Source: Amorphophallus konjac (Eukaryota; Streptophyta; Magnoliopsida; Alismatales; Araceae). From it: DNA of 64,000 nucleotides. This document shows positions 1 to 9,456 of this stretch, one piece after another. Position 1 is the stretch's first letter. The number at the start of each line of letters is the position of its first letter. A model generated the notes under the pieces. The model did not search any database. It saw only the letters and a program-made list of their open reading frames with translations, and was not told the DNA's origin. Made by a program: the position numbers and the translations under genes. Where the stretch lies: NCBI GenBank assembly GCA_022559845.1, contig CM040126.1, positions 228,972,641-229,036,640 of the forward strand, given 5' to 3'.

Positions 1-399
1 GGCCGTCATTCTGGGCAAGCGCCTACAGGTCTCCTATTATTATGCCGACGGGTGGGGCATGGACCACTTCAATCTTTTCTGCCACCTTTCATCAAAGAAG
101 CATGCGGACCTGACTGCTCTCACTGATCATTGCCATAAGATCGAGAACGTGTGCTGGCTGGTCCGAGAGGCGGCGCGTCGGGACAAGGAGCCGTCCCTGA
201 GCTATTGGCGTATTTAATCTTTCCACCTCTTTTTATTCTCATTCCTGCGACCTTGGTAGATTATCGGGTGCTAATCATATGCGTGTGTCTATTTTGACAG
301 ACCATCCCGATAGCGTGCAAATGGCGATGTACCGGAATCTCCTTCGGCTCGTCCAAAAGCCCGCATACTTCGAGGCCGCACTGCCAGCTCCCACTATGG

Positions 400-603
400 C
401 TCTGTTGCCCAAGGCTGTGAAGAGGTCCCAGGTGAAGTTGCCTGTGAAGAAGGCAGTGGATGCCGCCAAGGTGGCCGGGCGGCGAGAGGCAAAGCGCAGG
501 AAAATGGAGGCTGCTAAGGCTTCGGCGACTATTCCTCCGGCGTCGAGAATTCCCTCCTTCGAGGAGTTCGAAGTCGCCCAGGCCGAGCCGAGTCAACCTG
601 CCG
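400..603 (+). repeat. Duplicated exon segment, copy 1
   Basis: The second exon (301-603) encodes a segment with VKKAVDAAKVAGRREAKRR followed by SFEEFEVAQAEPSQPAG. The third exon repeats the same layout. Both are bounded by phase 1 introns, so the exon is symmetric and can be duplicated without changing frame. Confidence 0.75.
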
Positions 604-853
604 GTTGGAATCCCGAACCATTAGTGTGCTTTTAAGGTCTATTTTAATTCCGAGGCAAGGCTTTTCCACATAAATGTCTCTTCTTTTTTTTCTTTCTGCT
701 GCTGTGGAAGAGCCTGTACCCACGCCCATTCCTGACGTGGAGGAGCCAGCTCCTGCACCCGTCCCTGATGTGGCAGAGCAAGCATCCGTGCGCATTCCTG
801 ACGTAGGGGAGGCCGCGGTTGCAGCAGGGGAGAGTTCAGCGCCGACTCCGACT

Positions 854-1055
854 CCCCTATTGCGAGTCAAGGAGAGATCTCGGGCAAAGTCACCTGTTAA
901 GAAAGCGTTGGCTGACGCCAAAGCGGCTAGGCGGCAAGAGGCAAAGCGAAGGAGGGCAGAGGACTCCTCGGCTTCGGCGGCTGTCTCTCTGGTGGCTCCC
1001 ATTTTGTCGTTCAAGGAGTTCGAAGTCACTCGAGCCGAACCGAGCTGCCCCACTG
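854..1055 (+). repeat. Duplicated exon segment, copy 2
   Basis: The third exon (711-1055) carries VKKALADAKAARRQEAKRR and SFKEFEVTRAEPSCPTG in the same order and spacing as copy 1. The flanking introns are also phase 1. Similarity is visible at DNA level (for example the shared GAGGCAAAGCG), so this is duplication rather than convergence. Confidence 0.75.
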
Positions 1056-2542
1056 GTGAGACTTGTTGACCGCTGATATTCTTTGGGATTCATTTGCTCC
1101 CTGGGGGTAGGGCTTTCATGCGTACATGACATGTGTACTTCTTCCTTTCAGCCTGTACGGAGGAGCCGGCACCTGTACCGACCTCGGGCGAGAGGGAGAC
1201 TGCAGCTCCGAGGGCGCCATCGCCTATCAAGGAGGCCCTTGACCCGCCTCATGTTGTAGAAGCTGCAGAGGGTATTTATCTACGCCCAGTTAATTGACTT
1301 CTTTCATTCTTAAGGCCTCATCGGCTCTGGTGTAATCCATCCTCTTCTTTTATGTGGCAGCCGCCGACACAGCGGTCATCGGGCCATTATGGCCCCGCCT
1401 ACATCTCCCGGTGACGCACACGTACATGCGGAAGAAGCTGAAGTCCGGCGTCCTACCCTCACCCGGCCCACGTGAGGATGCGCCGATCATCGACCTCGAA
1501 GCGGAGGCCCCCTTGGCAGCAAGGGAAGAACCTGTGGCGGTCGAGTCCTCGTCGAGCGAAGAGATAGATTATAATTACTCTTCCGAGGAGATGGCTTCTA
1601 GCGAGGGCATACCTGAGGCATCTGGGTCGCCCAAGTTGATCTTTAAGGTCCCTTCACTCGCTAGCTCTCTGAGCCTGATGGAGGAGACTACTATAAGTGT
1701 GAGCTTGTTTGTGCAGGCCTTCCCCCTTCTACGGTCGCCTAATGACTTTATTCTTGTTATTCCCAGATTTTTAGGAACTTATCGAGCCGGAGGCTGTGGA
1801 GAAGGCCGCTCCAGTCGCGCAGATTGACCGCCCGGCGGGAGTCAAGCGGGCCTGGGCAAGCTAGCCCTTTTGTTTGAGGCTCAGCGGTAGGACTCAGCCG
1901 TGGAAACTCCAGGTGCTCCCGGAATGGCGGACAAGCCTTTAGAGGAGGGGGAGATCGCGCCCGAAGGCGGCTCCGCCCTGGTGGCCGAGGTAAGCACGTG
2001 GGCCTTGTGGTTCCTTTCTGCCTCTTGATCCTGTGTGATATATTCCAGATAGCGAGTAGCTGACTCCTCTCCACATGGTCAGGTAATGTCGACGCCCGGG
2101 AGAACGTCTGGCCGTGTCCGGAAGGTTGTCGCCAAACGGAGGCCGACCATTGGTTCGATAGCGGTGGAGGGGCTAGCTCCGGTCTCGGTCCCGGGGGCGG
2201 AGAGCCTTGCGGCACTTGTCCAAGCGGGAGGCATACCCCGGCTGATGATTCCGCTTCTGCCTCTCCCAAAGCTTCGGCCCAGATGGAGGACCCACTCTTG
2301 AAGCAGATATTCACGGGGCTTTGCGCACACCTGGAGGGGTCCCAGATGCAGGAGAGGGGTCGACCAGCGATGGCTTCGGGCCTGGCTTTGCTCGAGGCCC
2401 CTCCTTTGCCTACAGCAGCGGCACCTGCATCCCCGCCCAGGGAGACGGCAGCGACACCAAGCGACTCGGCGATGGCCTTATCCATTCCCCTGGCGGTGAC
2501 CCGCCAGGGGTCTTCTGTCGAGCTGCGCCGGCCAGGGGACTT

Positions 2543-2547
2543 GGCCC
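2543..2547. other. Target-site duplication of Tat-1, left copy (GGCCC)
   Basis: GGCCC directly precedes the TG of the 5' LTR. The same five bases follow the CA of the 3' LTR at 16845-16849. Confidence 0.9.
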
Positions 2548-2687
2548 TGTAGACACGCCAAAATTGATACTGTATTGACTAAATTTCATGTCACCATATT
2601 AACGCCCCAAAGTGAACTTCAATATTTTCATAATATGAAGTTTTTTTTCTATTTTTGTGTGTTTTTACGGTTTTCTTTGCATTTTTG

Positions 2688-3015
2688 TAATTAACGACGT
2701 TATCTAAGGCGTGTTTTAATTAACGACCTAGCCTTAGGCGCGTTTTAAAGAAAGGACGACTATTGTTAAGGGCGTCAATTTCTGGTATTTTACGAGTCCC
2801 ACCCAAATTGAAATCAAAAGAATTAGCGTCCTTCCTTAGGGCGTGTTTTTGATTAACGCCTTTCTCTCATGCGTTATTTTACAATTTTCAAATGAGAAAG
2901 GTTTTTATTACTAAAATTGAATCCAGGAATTGACCACTTTGTCCCAGTCGTGTTTTGAATTAACGCCTTGAATCGGGTCGTCATTTTTAATTAACGCCCT
3001 TCTGGGGGTCGTCTC
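2688..3015 (+). repeat. Paired-arm (ACGCC/GGCGT) module array in Tat-1 5' LTR
   Basis: About eight modules in a row. Each has AATT or similar, an arm such as AACGCC, AACGAC or AGCGTC, about 8-11 nt, an arm such as AGGCGT, GGGCGT or GTCGT, then a T-rich run. Pairing is imperfect in many copies. The array lies in U3, ending about 150 bp before the TATA-like box at 3160. The same module type occurs in the Athila and Tekay LTRs. Confidence 0.8.
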
Positions 3016-3159
3016 TCACCCTTCCGTATCCGGTTTGAACACAGCTTTCCTGGAGAGTTCCCTGCCTTGATTAATCACCTTGCTCGATTGGGGAACTAGA
3101 GTCCCTGCCATTAATGATCATTGCTTGTTCTTATCCCATTAGAATACGGTTTTGCACCC

Positions 3160-3167
3160 TATAATTA
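3160..3167 (+). promoter_or_regulatory. Candidate TATA box of Tat-1 5' LTR
   Basis: TATAATTA lies in the middle of the LTR, about 150 bp downstream of the U3 module array, and is kept in the 3' LTR. It is assigned on motif and position alone. Confidence 0.4.
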
Positions 3168-3879
3168 GCCCCCTGGGTTGAGCTCGCGCAAAAAAGTTGG
3201 ATGCAGGAAGGAGGAGTTAGAGAGAAAAAAAAGAGAAGCAGAGCAAGTAGAGCAGAGAGTTAGAATTAGCAGAAACTATTGGTTCGTTAGCGTTACTTGT
3301 GTAGAGAGGAGAAAACCATAGTTTCTCTCCTTCCTTGTGAGGTCTTCTGCTCTTCCAGCGGTCATCCTCTTCCTCCTGCTGCCAACATCGTGTGGTTCCC
3401 TTTACTGTTGTCAGGAACAGTAGGGAGTTGGTCTTATTGTCATCTCATCACATATTTTTACTTGCATTAGCTTTGCATCTTCTCCCTTCCCTAATTCTAT
3501 TAGGGGTTTTAAAATAACTAAAAGGTGCACACTTTATGCTTCACTTTCATCATCCTATTGTTCTTTTGGATTGATACTACACTCACGTTTGGCTAATCCC
3601 CTCTTCTTTTTGTTTGTTCTTTGTTTAAGGGTAATCAAGAGGAAAACCCCCTTCATCGGCCGGCCGGTAGAAGGAGGAGGAAGGAATCTACATCCATCTT
3701 GCATCTTCATCTTCACCAGGTATTCGCGATCATCTTCTTTCTTCTTGAGGTAACCCCTCTGGCGATCACACTCCTTATTAGAACCACGTGCTCCCTCACA
3801 CTCCCTTTTTATCATTCTCTCCATTCTTATTATTATTATTATTATTGTCTTAAAAGTGGATTTTCCATAATCTACAAAT

Positions 3880-3896
3880 TGGCGATCACGGTGGGA
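3880..3896 (+). other. Candidate primer-binding site of Tat-1
   Basis: TGGCGATCACGGTGGGA begins 3 nt after the 5' LTR. Plant primer sites usually start with TGG, the complement of the tRNA CCA end. It is not the initiator-Met site used by the other elements here. I cannot assign the tRNA. Confidence 0.5.
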
Positions 3897-3931
3897 CGAC
3901 CACTGTTTTTCTGTTGATTACCACTTTCCTA

Positions 3932-4036
3932 TTGGCACCCACGTGTGCCCTTTCCCATTGGCACCCACCTGTGCCCTTTCCCCTTTGGCACCCACGTGTG
4001 CCCTTTCCCTTTGGTACCCACGGTACCCCTCCCTTG
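3932..4036 (+). repeat. Tandem repeat, four units of 26-27 bp with G-box cores
   Basis: Units start at 3932, 3958, 3985 and 4011, each TTGGCACCCACGTGTGCCC-like followed by TTTCCC. Units 1 and 3 contain a perfect CACGTG. Units 2 and 4 have CACCTG and CACGGT. Confidence 0.85.
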
Positions 4037-4104
4037 TGCCCTACGGGCACCATCCACTGTGCACACTGCACACTTCGGGATCAGCCAGTCCAGTGATTTT
4101 CCTA

Positions 4105-4385
4105 AATTAACGCCTTCTATAAAGGCACTTTTTGAGTTAACGCCTTGATCCAGGGCGTCTTTTTCTGTTTAACGCCTTCTGCCAAGGCGTCTTTTATCGC
4201 GTCTCTTGGTTTTTTACTCTGTCTGTGAATTCGCGCCCTTCTTTCCGGGCGTCCTTTTATTGATTAGCGCCTTACATCAAGGCGTGTTTTTATTTTGATC
4301 ATGTGCACCACTCACATTTGACGCCCTCTGCCAGAGGCGTCCTTTTCACATATAGCGCCTCACACTAAGGCGCGGTTTTGCACTG
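4105..4385 (+). repeat. Paired-arm module array in Tat-1 leader
   Basis: Seven modules of about 40 bp with better pairing than the LTR copies. In one, CGCCTT at 4268-4273 pairs with AAGGCG at 4279-4284 across a 5-nt loop, followed by TGTTTTT. This shows that the module is not confined to LTRs. Confidence 0.8.
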
Positions 4386-5061
4386 TCTGTGAGCGCCTCA
4401 CAGTGATTCACGACAGCCACGCTATCATCTCTTCCATTAGTAGCGACTGCTTCAGAGTCGTCTCTTTCCTCTTCGTTCATAGAGACTTGCTTCCTGTGTT
4501 TATTCATGCTGGATTGATTCTTACATTCATCATTTGATTATATTGGTGTGATCTGCTTATATTATTCTGCATTTTGTGGCATTGGGTTGAGAGACCTCCT
4601 CTCTCTACACTAGGATTCCACACACCTCTCTTGGAATCGGGATAACCCTCCATTGAGCATTCCGTCTCTTTGGACCGGAAATCCCTTTTCCAAGACCTCC
4701 GTAAGTCCCTGCACCCGTGAATTCCCTCACGGATGCTGGGCTGGTTGTACCGTTGAAGTACCCGGAGTTTAGAGAGCCTATCGTTGGTGAGAAGAGAGAG
4801 GGAACCTAGTTGACCCGGAGGCTACATATGGATCTAAACTAGGCTTCACTTTTGCAAAGAGGAGTGAATTATTCTGCAATTAATCCACTCTAATCTCAAA
4901 CATAACACTAAAATCTTGCGTTCATCTCAACTTGACTGCATAAACTTGGTTGGGTTAAGTTGCTTACACTGGTTTCGATTGAGTGATTGTTGTGTGATAA
5001 TTCCTTCATAAAACTTTCTCTCTTCTTAAGCATGCAACTCCTTTCAGGTAAAATCATCAAC

Positions 5062-7530
5062 ATGGCGAGCTACGGGTACTCTTATGATGATGTGGATGAG
5101 AATATTTTTGGTCAATCTTATGAGGTCCCTCTCCAAGATTCCATCTATCATGAGGGAAATTACCCTCCTCCTCATTCTCATTATCCTCAAGTTCATGTGG
5201 TCGACACCACGACTCAAGAGGTTGAACCCTCATCTCAAGCTTTACCCTCCAATCAGAACACATCGGGGAACACCTCCCCATCCTTCAATGTCAATGATTT
5301 GATTCACACTCTATCTCAGTTGGACGATTCCCAGCGGCAGGCAGTTCAGGCCGTTTTGAATGGGAAATATGTTCCCTCTTCATCTTCCAATCCCCCTCCG
5401 GCCGCGAGTGGCCATCACATTGTTAATGACCAGGCGGTCTTGCACAAACCCCCCTCTTGTCCACCGATGCCCGGTGCGGCCATGCCGGCCCAACAGGTGA
5501 GCTATTCTGCGGCTAGGCCTCCATTCCTTCAACCTCCCCAAATTCTAAGGACGCCTATGCCAAATTCCTTCATTCAAAACCCGGCCCCAGTTGAGTTAGA
5601 TACTAGTGCTTTACTCCTTCAGAAATTGGCTAGCATGGAGGAACAACTCAACAAGGTTACTGCTGCCAAGAATGCTCCAGAGATCTCTTTGCCTACATTG
5701 CCAGTTTTTCACTTACCACCTTCTGAGATGACGAATTTTCGGCGATACAATGGAACTGGCAATCCATTTATTCACTTGAAGGATTTTATGTATGAAACAT
5801 CCTTTTGGCAGGGCAACAAAGCCTCATTGGCTTATTTGTTTAGAAGATCTTTAGAGGGGCCAACCCTCGAGTGGTTCTGTTCCCTGGATCCGGCAGATGC
5901 TAGCAATTTTGATGTGGTTCAAAGGAAATTCTTGCAGAAGTATAGGGACCGGGTTGGACCCTCCCTATCTGTTACAGACTTGGTTGTAGAGAAAATGAAG
6001 CCCGAGGAGGACTTCATCATATTTGCTGATAGATGGCGATCAATGGCCGAGAAATTGAAAGATACTTTGTCGGAACCAGAGCAGGTTAAGATGATTATTT
6101 CAAATGCAACCCCTCAGTTCCGGCATATATTAGCCATGAACAGATTGACCACCATGGAGGAGCTCTATGAAAGAGCTCGATATATTCAAACTCAGATGAA
6201 GGATTCGCCCATCATGGGCATGTTCGAACCGAAACTACGGTTGGTCAAGAAGAATACAAATGTCAATAATAGCGGGCCCACGACTGAGGGCACCGTCATC
6301 AATGAGCAAGTTGGCGCGGTCGGCAACCCCACACCTTTTCGCCAATCTAACCCACGACCTCCGCCACCTCCACAACAAAGCACCCTCTTCAACTCACCCC
6401 CACAACACCAATTTGCCCCTCAACCTTCCCTTGCTCCTCCACAAAACCAAACGCCACACGCGGATCCCTCAGCTCCGCAATAGTACCACCAAGTACCGCC
6501 ACCCGTTAACTATGGCCAACAACAGCAACAAAGGAGACCACTTGGCCCCAAAAGGGCCCACTATCCTCCACTGCCAAAAAGTCTCCCGGATATTTTCAAT
6601 GCCTTAATGGCCGCCAACTTGCTCATGCTACCAAAGGAAAGAGCAGCGTGGCCCGCTAACGTTGACACGTCCCGTTATTGTGTTTTTCACCGCTCTCCTG
6701 GTCATAATATTGACCATTGCTTCCATTTCAAGGATTATATTTATGATTTGAATGACCAGGGCGGTATTAATTGGGATGAGATGAGACAATTTATTGCCAC
6801 TATGAAAGTAAGAAGGCCTCCTCGGCAACAACAGGCCCAGCAGCCGCAGCAACCAGCCCCACAGCCGCAACAGCAAGCTCCAGCACCTCAGCAGGATATG
6901 GGGATTGTCCACAATCCACTGCCGGAGCACCCGCCAAATCAGCACGTAAACCCTGTTACGTCTCTCCGTGTGGTGGAGAGAGGACAGGGATGGCATGAAG
7001 AGAACGCCTCTGTCGGGGCATTTAATCATAATCCAAATCAACCTCCGTGCCTCTTGCGCACCCCTCCTTCTTCTTCTACTCCCCAATTAAGCCGATCCCT
7101 TCTGGGTCCCGCCAATTCTCCATCCTTGCCAAAACGATCTCTCCTTACCCGCTTACCGCCCCCGCAGCCTACCACGCAGCAGACTTCGCCATCCACCACC
7201 AACCCTTCACTTTCGCCGTCTAGACCACTCCTTATCCGCCCATCACCAACACCCGCCACCACTACTCCTCCACCGGCAAGGATCCCTCCACCATCAGTTC
7301 CCCCATCTTTCGTACCCAGATCTCTCCTCATTCCACCTACTAACTCTCCCCACACTCGGGCACCCCTTCCTACTCCTACGCCTCCTGCAGGGGCCTCTTT
7401 GTTGAACTCCTCTCCAGCACCTCCTACGGGAGCTCCCTCTTCAAACACCCCTCCATCACTTTTTAACGCCAATACACCCTCTTCTTCTTCCAACCCTCCT
7501 CCCTTACTCGCCCCGACAGAGGCACGGTAG
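5062..7530 (+). pseudogene. gag: Tat-1 Gag, interrupted by one stop
   Basis: Capsid-type Gag. The chosen ATG at 5062 has a strong context (AACATGGCG), although the frame is open from about 4987. A retrotransposon gag core (NFRRYNGTGNPFIHLKDF through EEDFIIFADRWRSMAEKL) is followed by a Pro/Gln-rich linker. A knuckle of the form CX2HX4HX4C (CVFHRSPGHNIDHC, near 6680-6720) comes next, then a long Pro/Ser/Thr-rich tail. A TAG at 6481-6483 splits the frame before the knuckle. A second TAG at 7528-7530 separates it from the protease region, which is in the same frame. The latter may be a gag-pro stop or a mutation, since the downstream sequence continues naturally into an RSGR motif. The product would assemble the virus-like particle in the cytoplasm. 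Confidence 0.88.
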
Positions 7531-9456
7531 AACGTGGCACCGCTCCGCAGTGGACGGATGTTCCACCGTATTTTCCCTCAAAGAGAGCCCGTGCAGGGGC
7601 CTAACGAACAAGAGCAAGAGCAAGAGTCTGTACTGGGCACTGAATATGATTTATTGAAACATTTGGACCAGACGCCAGCAAGGATTTCCATTTTAGAACT
7701 GATTAAAAGGTCAACCACTCATCAGGTGGCCTTGAAAGAATATCTGCAGAAAGTTATGGTCAACGAGGACATTCCGGTCGAGCAGATAACCACGGTGTTA
7801 ACGCCCGCTAGCAGCCAGCCGGCGATTACTTATCATGAGCATGAACTGGCACCACTCTCAGCAAGGAAATATGCTCTATGTATCACGGTTGATATTAATA
7901 AGGTGGCAGTAAAGCAATGTTTGGTGGACACCGGGGCATCCATCAATGTATTGCCGCCAAGTACTTTGAAGATGTGCGGCATTCCTGAAAACCTGATTCG
8001 GCCATCCACCATAACAGTCACTGCATATGACAACACTAAGAAGCCTCCTCTAGGCATGATCACATTAAAAGTCAGTTTGGGTCCAGCCACAATCACAGCA
8101 GATTTACATATCTTAGACATGGATACAACATTCAATGGCATTCTGGGCCGCCCCTACATCCAACAGCTCGATGCAATGCCCTCAACAAATCATCAGTGCC
8201 TTAAATTTCCACACAAGGGACGCATTATCAAAGTTACCAGTATGCCGATCCTGCCAGAGGAAGATATACACTTGGCTTCATCAGTTCCTTCTATTTGGCC
8301 TGCCAACAAGCCGTTGCTCTCGGTATTGGATATCCCTCACCCACGGCCGATGCCACCCGAGACAGTTATAACAGTTGCTATGACACCCCTAATGGCAAAG
8401 GGGAAGAAGAATAAAAGTATGATAAACACCCTTGATTGGAATATTCTAATGAAAATGGGGTATCAAGTTGGCAAAGGTCTAGGTGCCGATTGTCAAGGCA
8501 GAATTAGGCCTGTTAAGTCTCAGAAATTGATTGCACGAGGCGGCTTAGGCTACAAAGGGCCGCGCAAAAATGAAGATGAACCATGGGCAATCATGACTTC
8601 CACTCTGAAGACAGACCGCCAGCCGCTTACTTGGACATTGCAGTCACATTTTGTTAAAGGTGGCGTCCAGAATAATGCGCAGACTACAATAATCACTTCC
8701 ATGTTAGACTGTCAAGATGTTCATGCTAGACAATTTGCTAGACATATTGCTCCACTGGTCACATACAAGGCCCTGGAATCTCTAAGGCCTGATAAGAGGA
8801 GGAAACTGGATGACCCAGAATGTGACTGGTACAGGTGGTTCGATATGCATGATATTACTATTGCTTTGAGCCGTCTCTTTATGCCGACTGATCCAGAATG
8901 GCCGCCACTAATACACGAATTGATTGAAAAGCCGACTATGATTACAAATAAAAGGCAGTTGATGAGTGACTACACTGACACTGGAGAGCCAGATGTTCCA
9001 TATGAAGAAGGTTTTACAATAGACAGGCTGTGGGCCGGCCTCTTCTCTTTCACTTCTATGCATCCGTCTATTCTTTCCTCTCTACATTCTCAATTGTTCT
9101 CTCGCGTGCCGAGACTGCCGCCAATTATGATCAACTTTTCTCCATATTCAATACAAGTTTCTCTCCCGATTCCTCCCTTGCTCCTCGAGCAATTCTCCAA
9201 ACTCTCCATCACACCCCCGCGTGGGTCATCTCTGATTCAATCTTTCTCCAAACTTTCAATCTCCACTCCTCCTGCTATTCTCCCTTCACATTACTTTCTT
9301 CTAGAAAAGGAAAATAAAAATGAAGATAAAGATAAAAATGAAAAAAAAATGCCAAAATTCCAACTCTTCAATCCTCCATCTCCGTTGAGGAGACTTCTTA
9401 TCTCTCTTCTTAGTGTGTCCCGACCCAGGGGCCACTCTTCCATGATTCATTGGTAA
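7531..9456 (+). CDS. pol: Tat-1 aspartic protease with a G-patch domain
   Basis: An open frame of about 640 codons in the same frame as gag. It begins after the TAG at 7528 and has no ATG near its start, so it was probably made as part of a Gag-Pro polyprotein. The retropepsin active site is intact (LVDTGASINVLP, near 7921-7955) and the flap/C-terminal motif FNGILGRPYIQQ follows. Around residue 300 comes a G-patch-like glycine motif (MGYQVGKGLG, near 8455-8484, then GGLGYKG). The last 150 residues are Ser/Pro/Leu-rich with a Lys/Glu/Asp/Asn patch and look like a spacer. The frame ends at 9456, overlapping the next frame by a few bases. Confidence 0.85.
   Translation, partial: NVAPLRSGRMFHRIFPQREPVQGPNEQEQEQESVLGTEYDLLKHLDQTPARISILELIKRSTTHQVALKEYLQKVMVNEDIPVEQITTVLTPASSQPAITYHEHELAPLSARKYALCITVDINKVAVKQCLVDTGASINVLPPSTLKMCGIPENLIRPSTITVTAYDNTKKPPLGMITLKVSLGPATITADLHILDMDTTFNGILGRPYIQQLDAMPSTNHQCLKFPHKGRIIKVTSMPILPEEDIHLASSVPSIWPANKPLLSVLDIPHPRPMPPETVITVAMTPLMAKGKKNKSMINTLDWNILMKMGYQVGKGLGADCQGRIRPVKSQKLIARGGLGYKGPRKNEDEPWAIMTSTLKTDRQPLTWTLQSHFVKGGVQNNAQTTIITSMLDCQDVHARQFARHIAPLVTYKALESLRPDKRRKLDDPECDWYRWFDMHDITIALSRLFMPTDPEWPPLIHELIEKPTMITNKRQLMSDYTDTGEPDVPYEEGFTIDRLWAGLFSFTSMHPSILSSLHSQLFSRVPRLPPIMINFSPYSIQVSLPIPPLLLEQFSKLSITPPRGSSLIQSFSKLSISTPPAILPSHYFLLEKENKNEDKDKNEKKMPKFQLFNPPSPLRRLLISLLSVSRPRGHSSMIHW

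Larger units (their letters stand above)
1..2547 (+). pseudogene. Multi-exon antisense extra gene of Tat-2, 5' and middle part
   Basis: Coding sequence enters from the left edge on the strand opposite to Tat-2 pol. A consistent model has exons 2-209, 301-603, 711-1055, 1152-1271 and from 1361. Introns 210-300, 604-710, 1056-1151 and 1272-1360 all have GT-AG ends and all are phase 1. Further coding pieces are likely near 1774-1862, before a GTAAGC donor at 1990, and from an acceptor at 2081-2082 to 2547, but these are less certain. The first exon has an aromatic-rich stretch (YYYADGWGMDHFN). The rest is rich in Pro, Glu, Ala, Lys and Arg, with no catalytic motif I recognise. Tat-lineage elements are known to carry extra genes between pol and the 3' LTR, sometimes antisense and sometimes related to the plant mobile domain. 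I place it there by position and orientation, not by a domain match. Its last exon is cut by Tat-1 at 2547/2548. Confidence 0.55.
2548..3876 (+). repeat. Tat-1 5' LTR (1329 bp)
   Basis: Starts TGTAGACACGCC and ends CATAATCTACA. It is matched almost base for base by 15518-16844. A TATA-like TATAATTA at 3160-3167 is the best core promoter candidate, which makes 2548 to about 3190 the U3. U3 carries the paired-arm modules at 2688-3015. A TTA microsatellite (3826-3846) near the 3' end differs in sequence from the other LTR. Confidence 0.95.
3877..5061 (+). other. Tat-1 untranslated leader
   Basis: A noncoding leader of about 1.2 kb between the 5' LTR and gag. It holds the primer site, a G-box-like tandem repeat (3932-4036), a second paired-arm array (4105-4385) and unique sequence from 4400 to 5061. 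The short open frames in it are low-complexity products of the repeats. Confidence 0.75.

Noticed and set aside
7038..7493. Minus-strand Gly/Val-rich open frame of 151 codons opposite Tat-1 gag
   Set aside because: It is the shadow of the Pro/Ser/Thr-rich Gag tail; composition is forced by the other strand.
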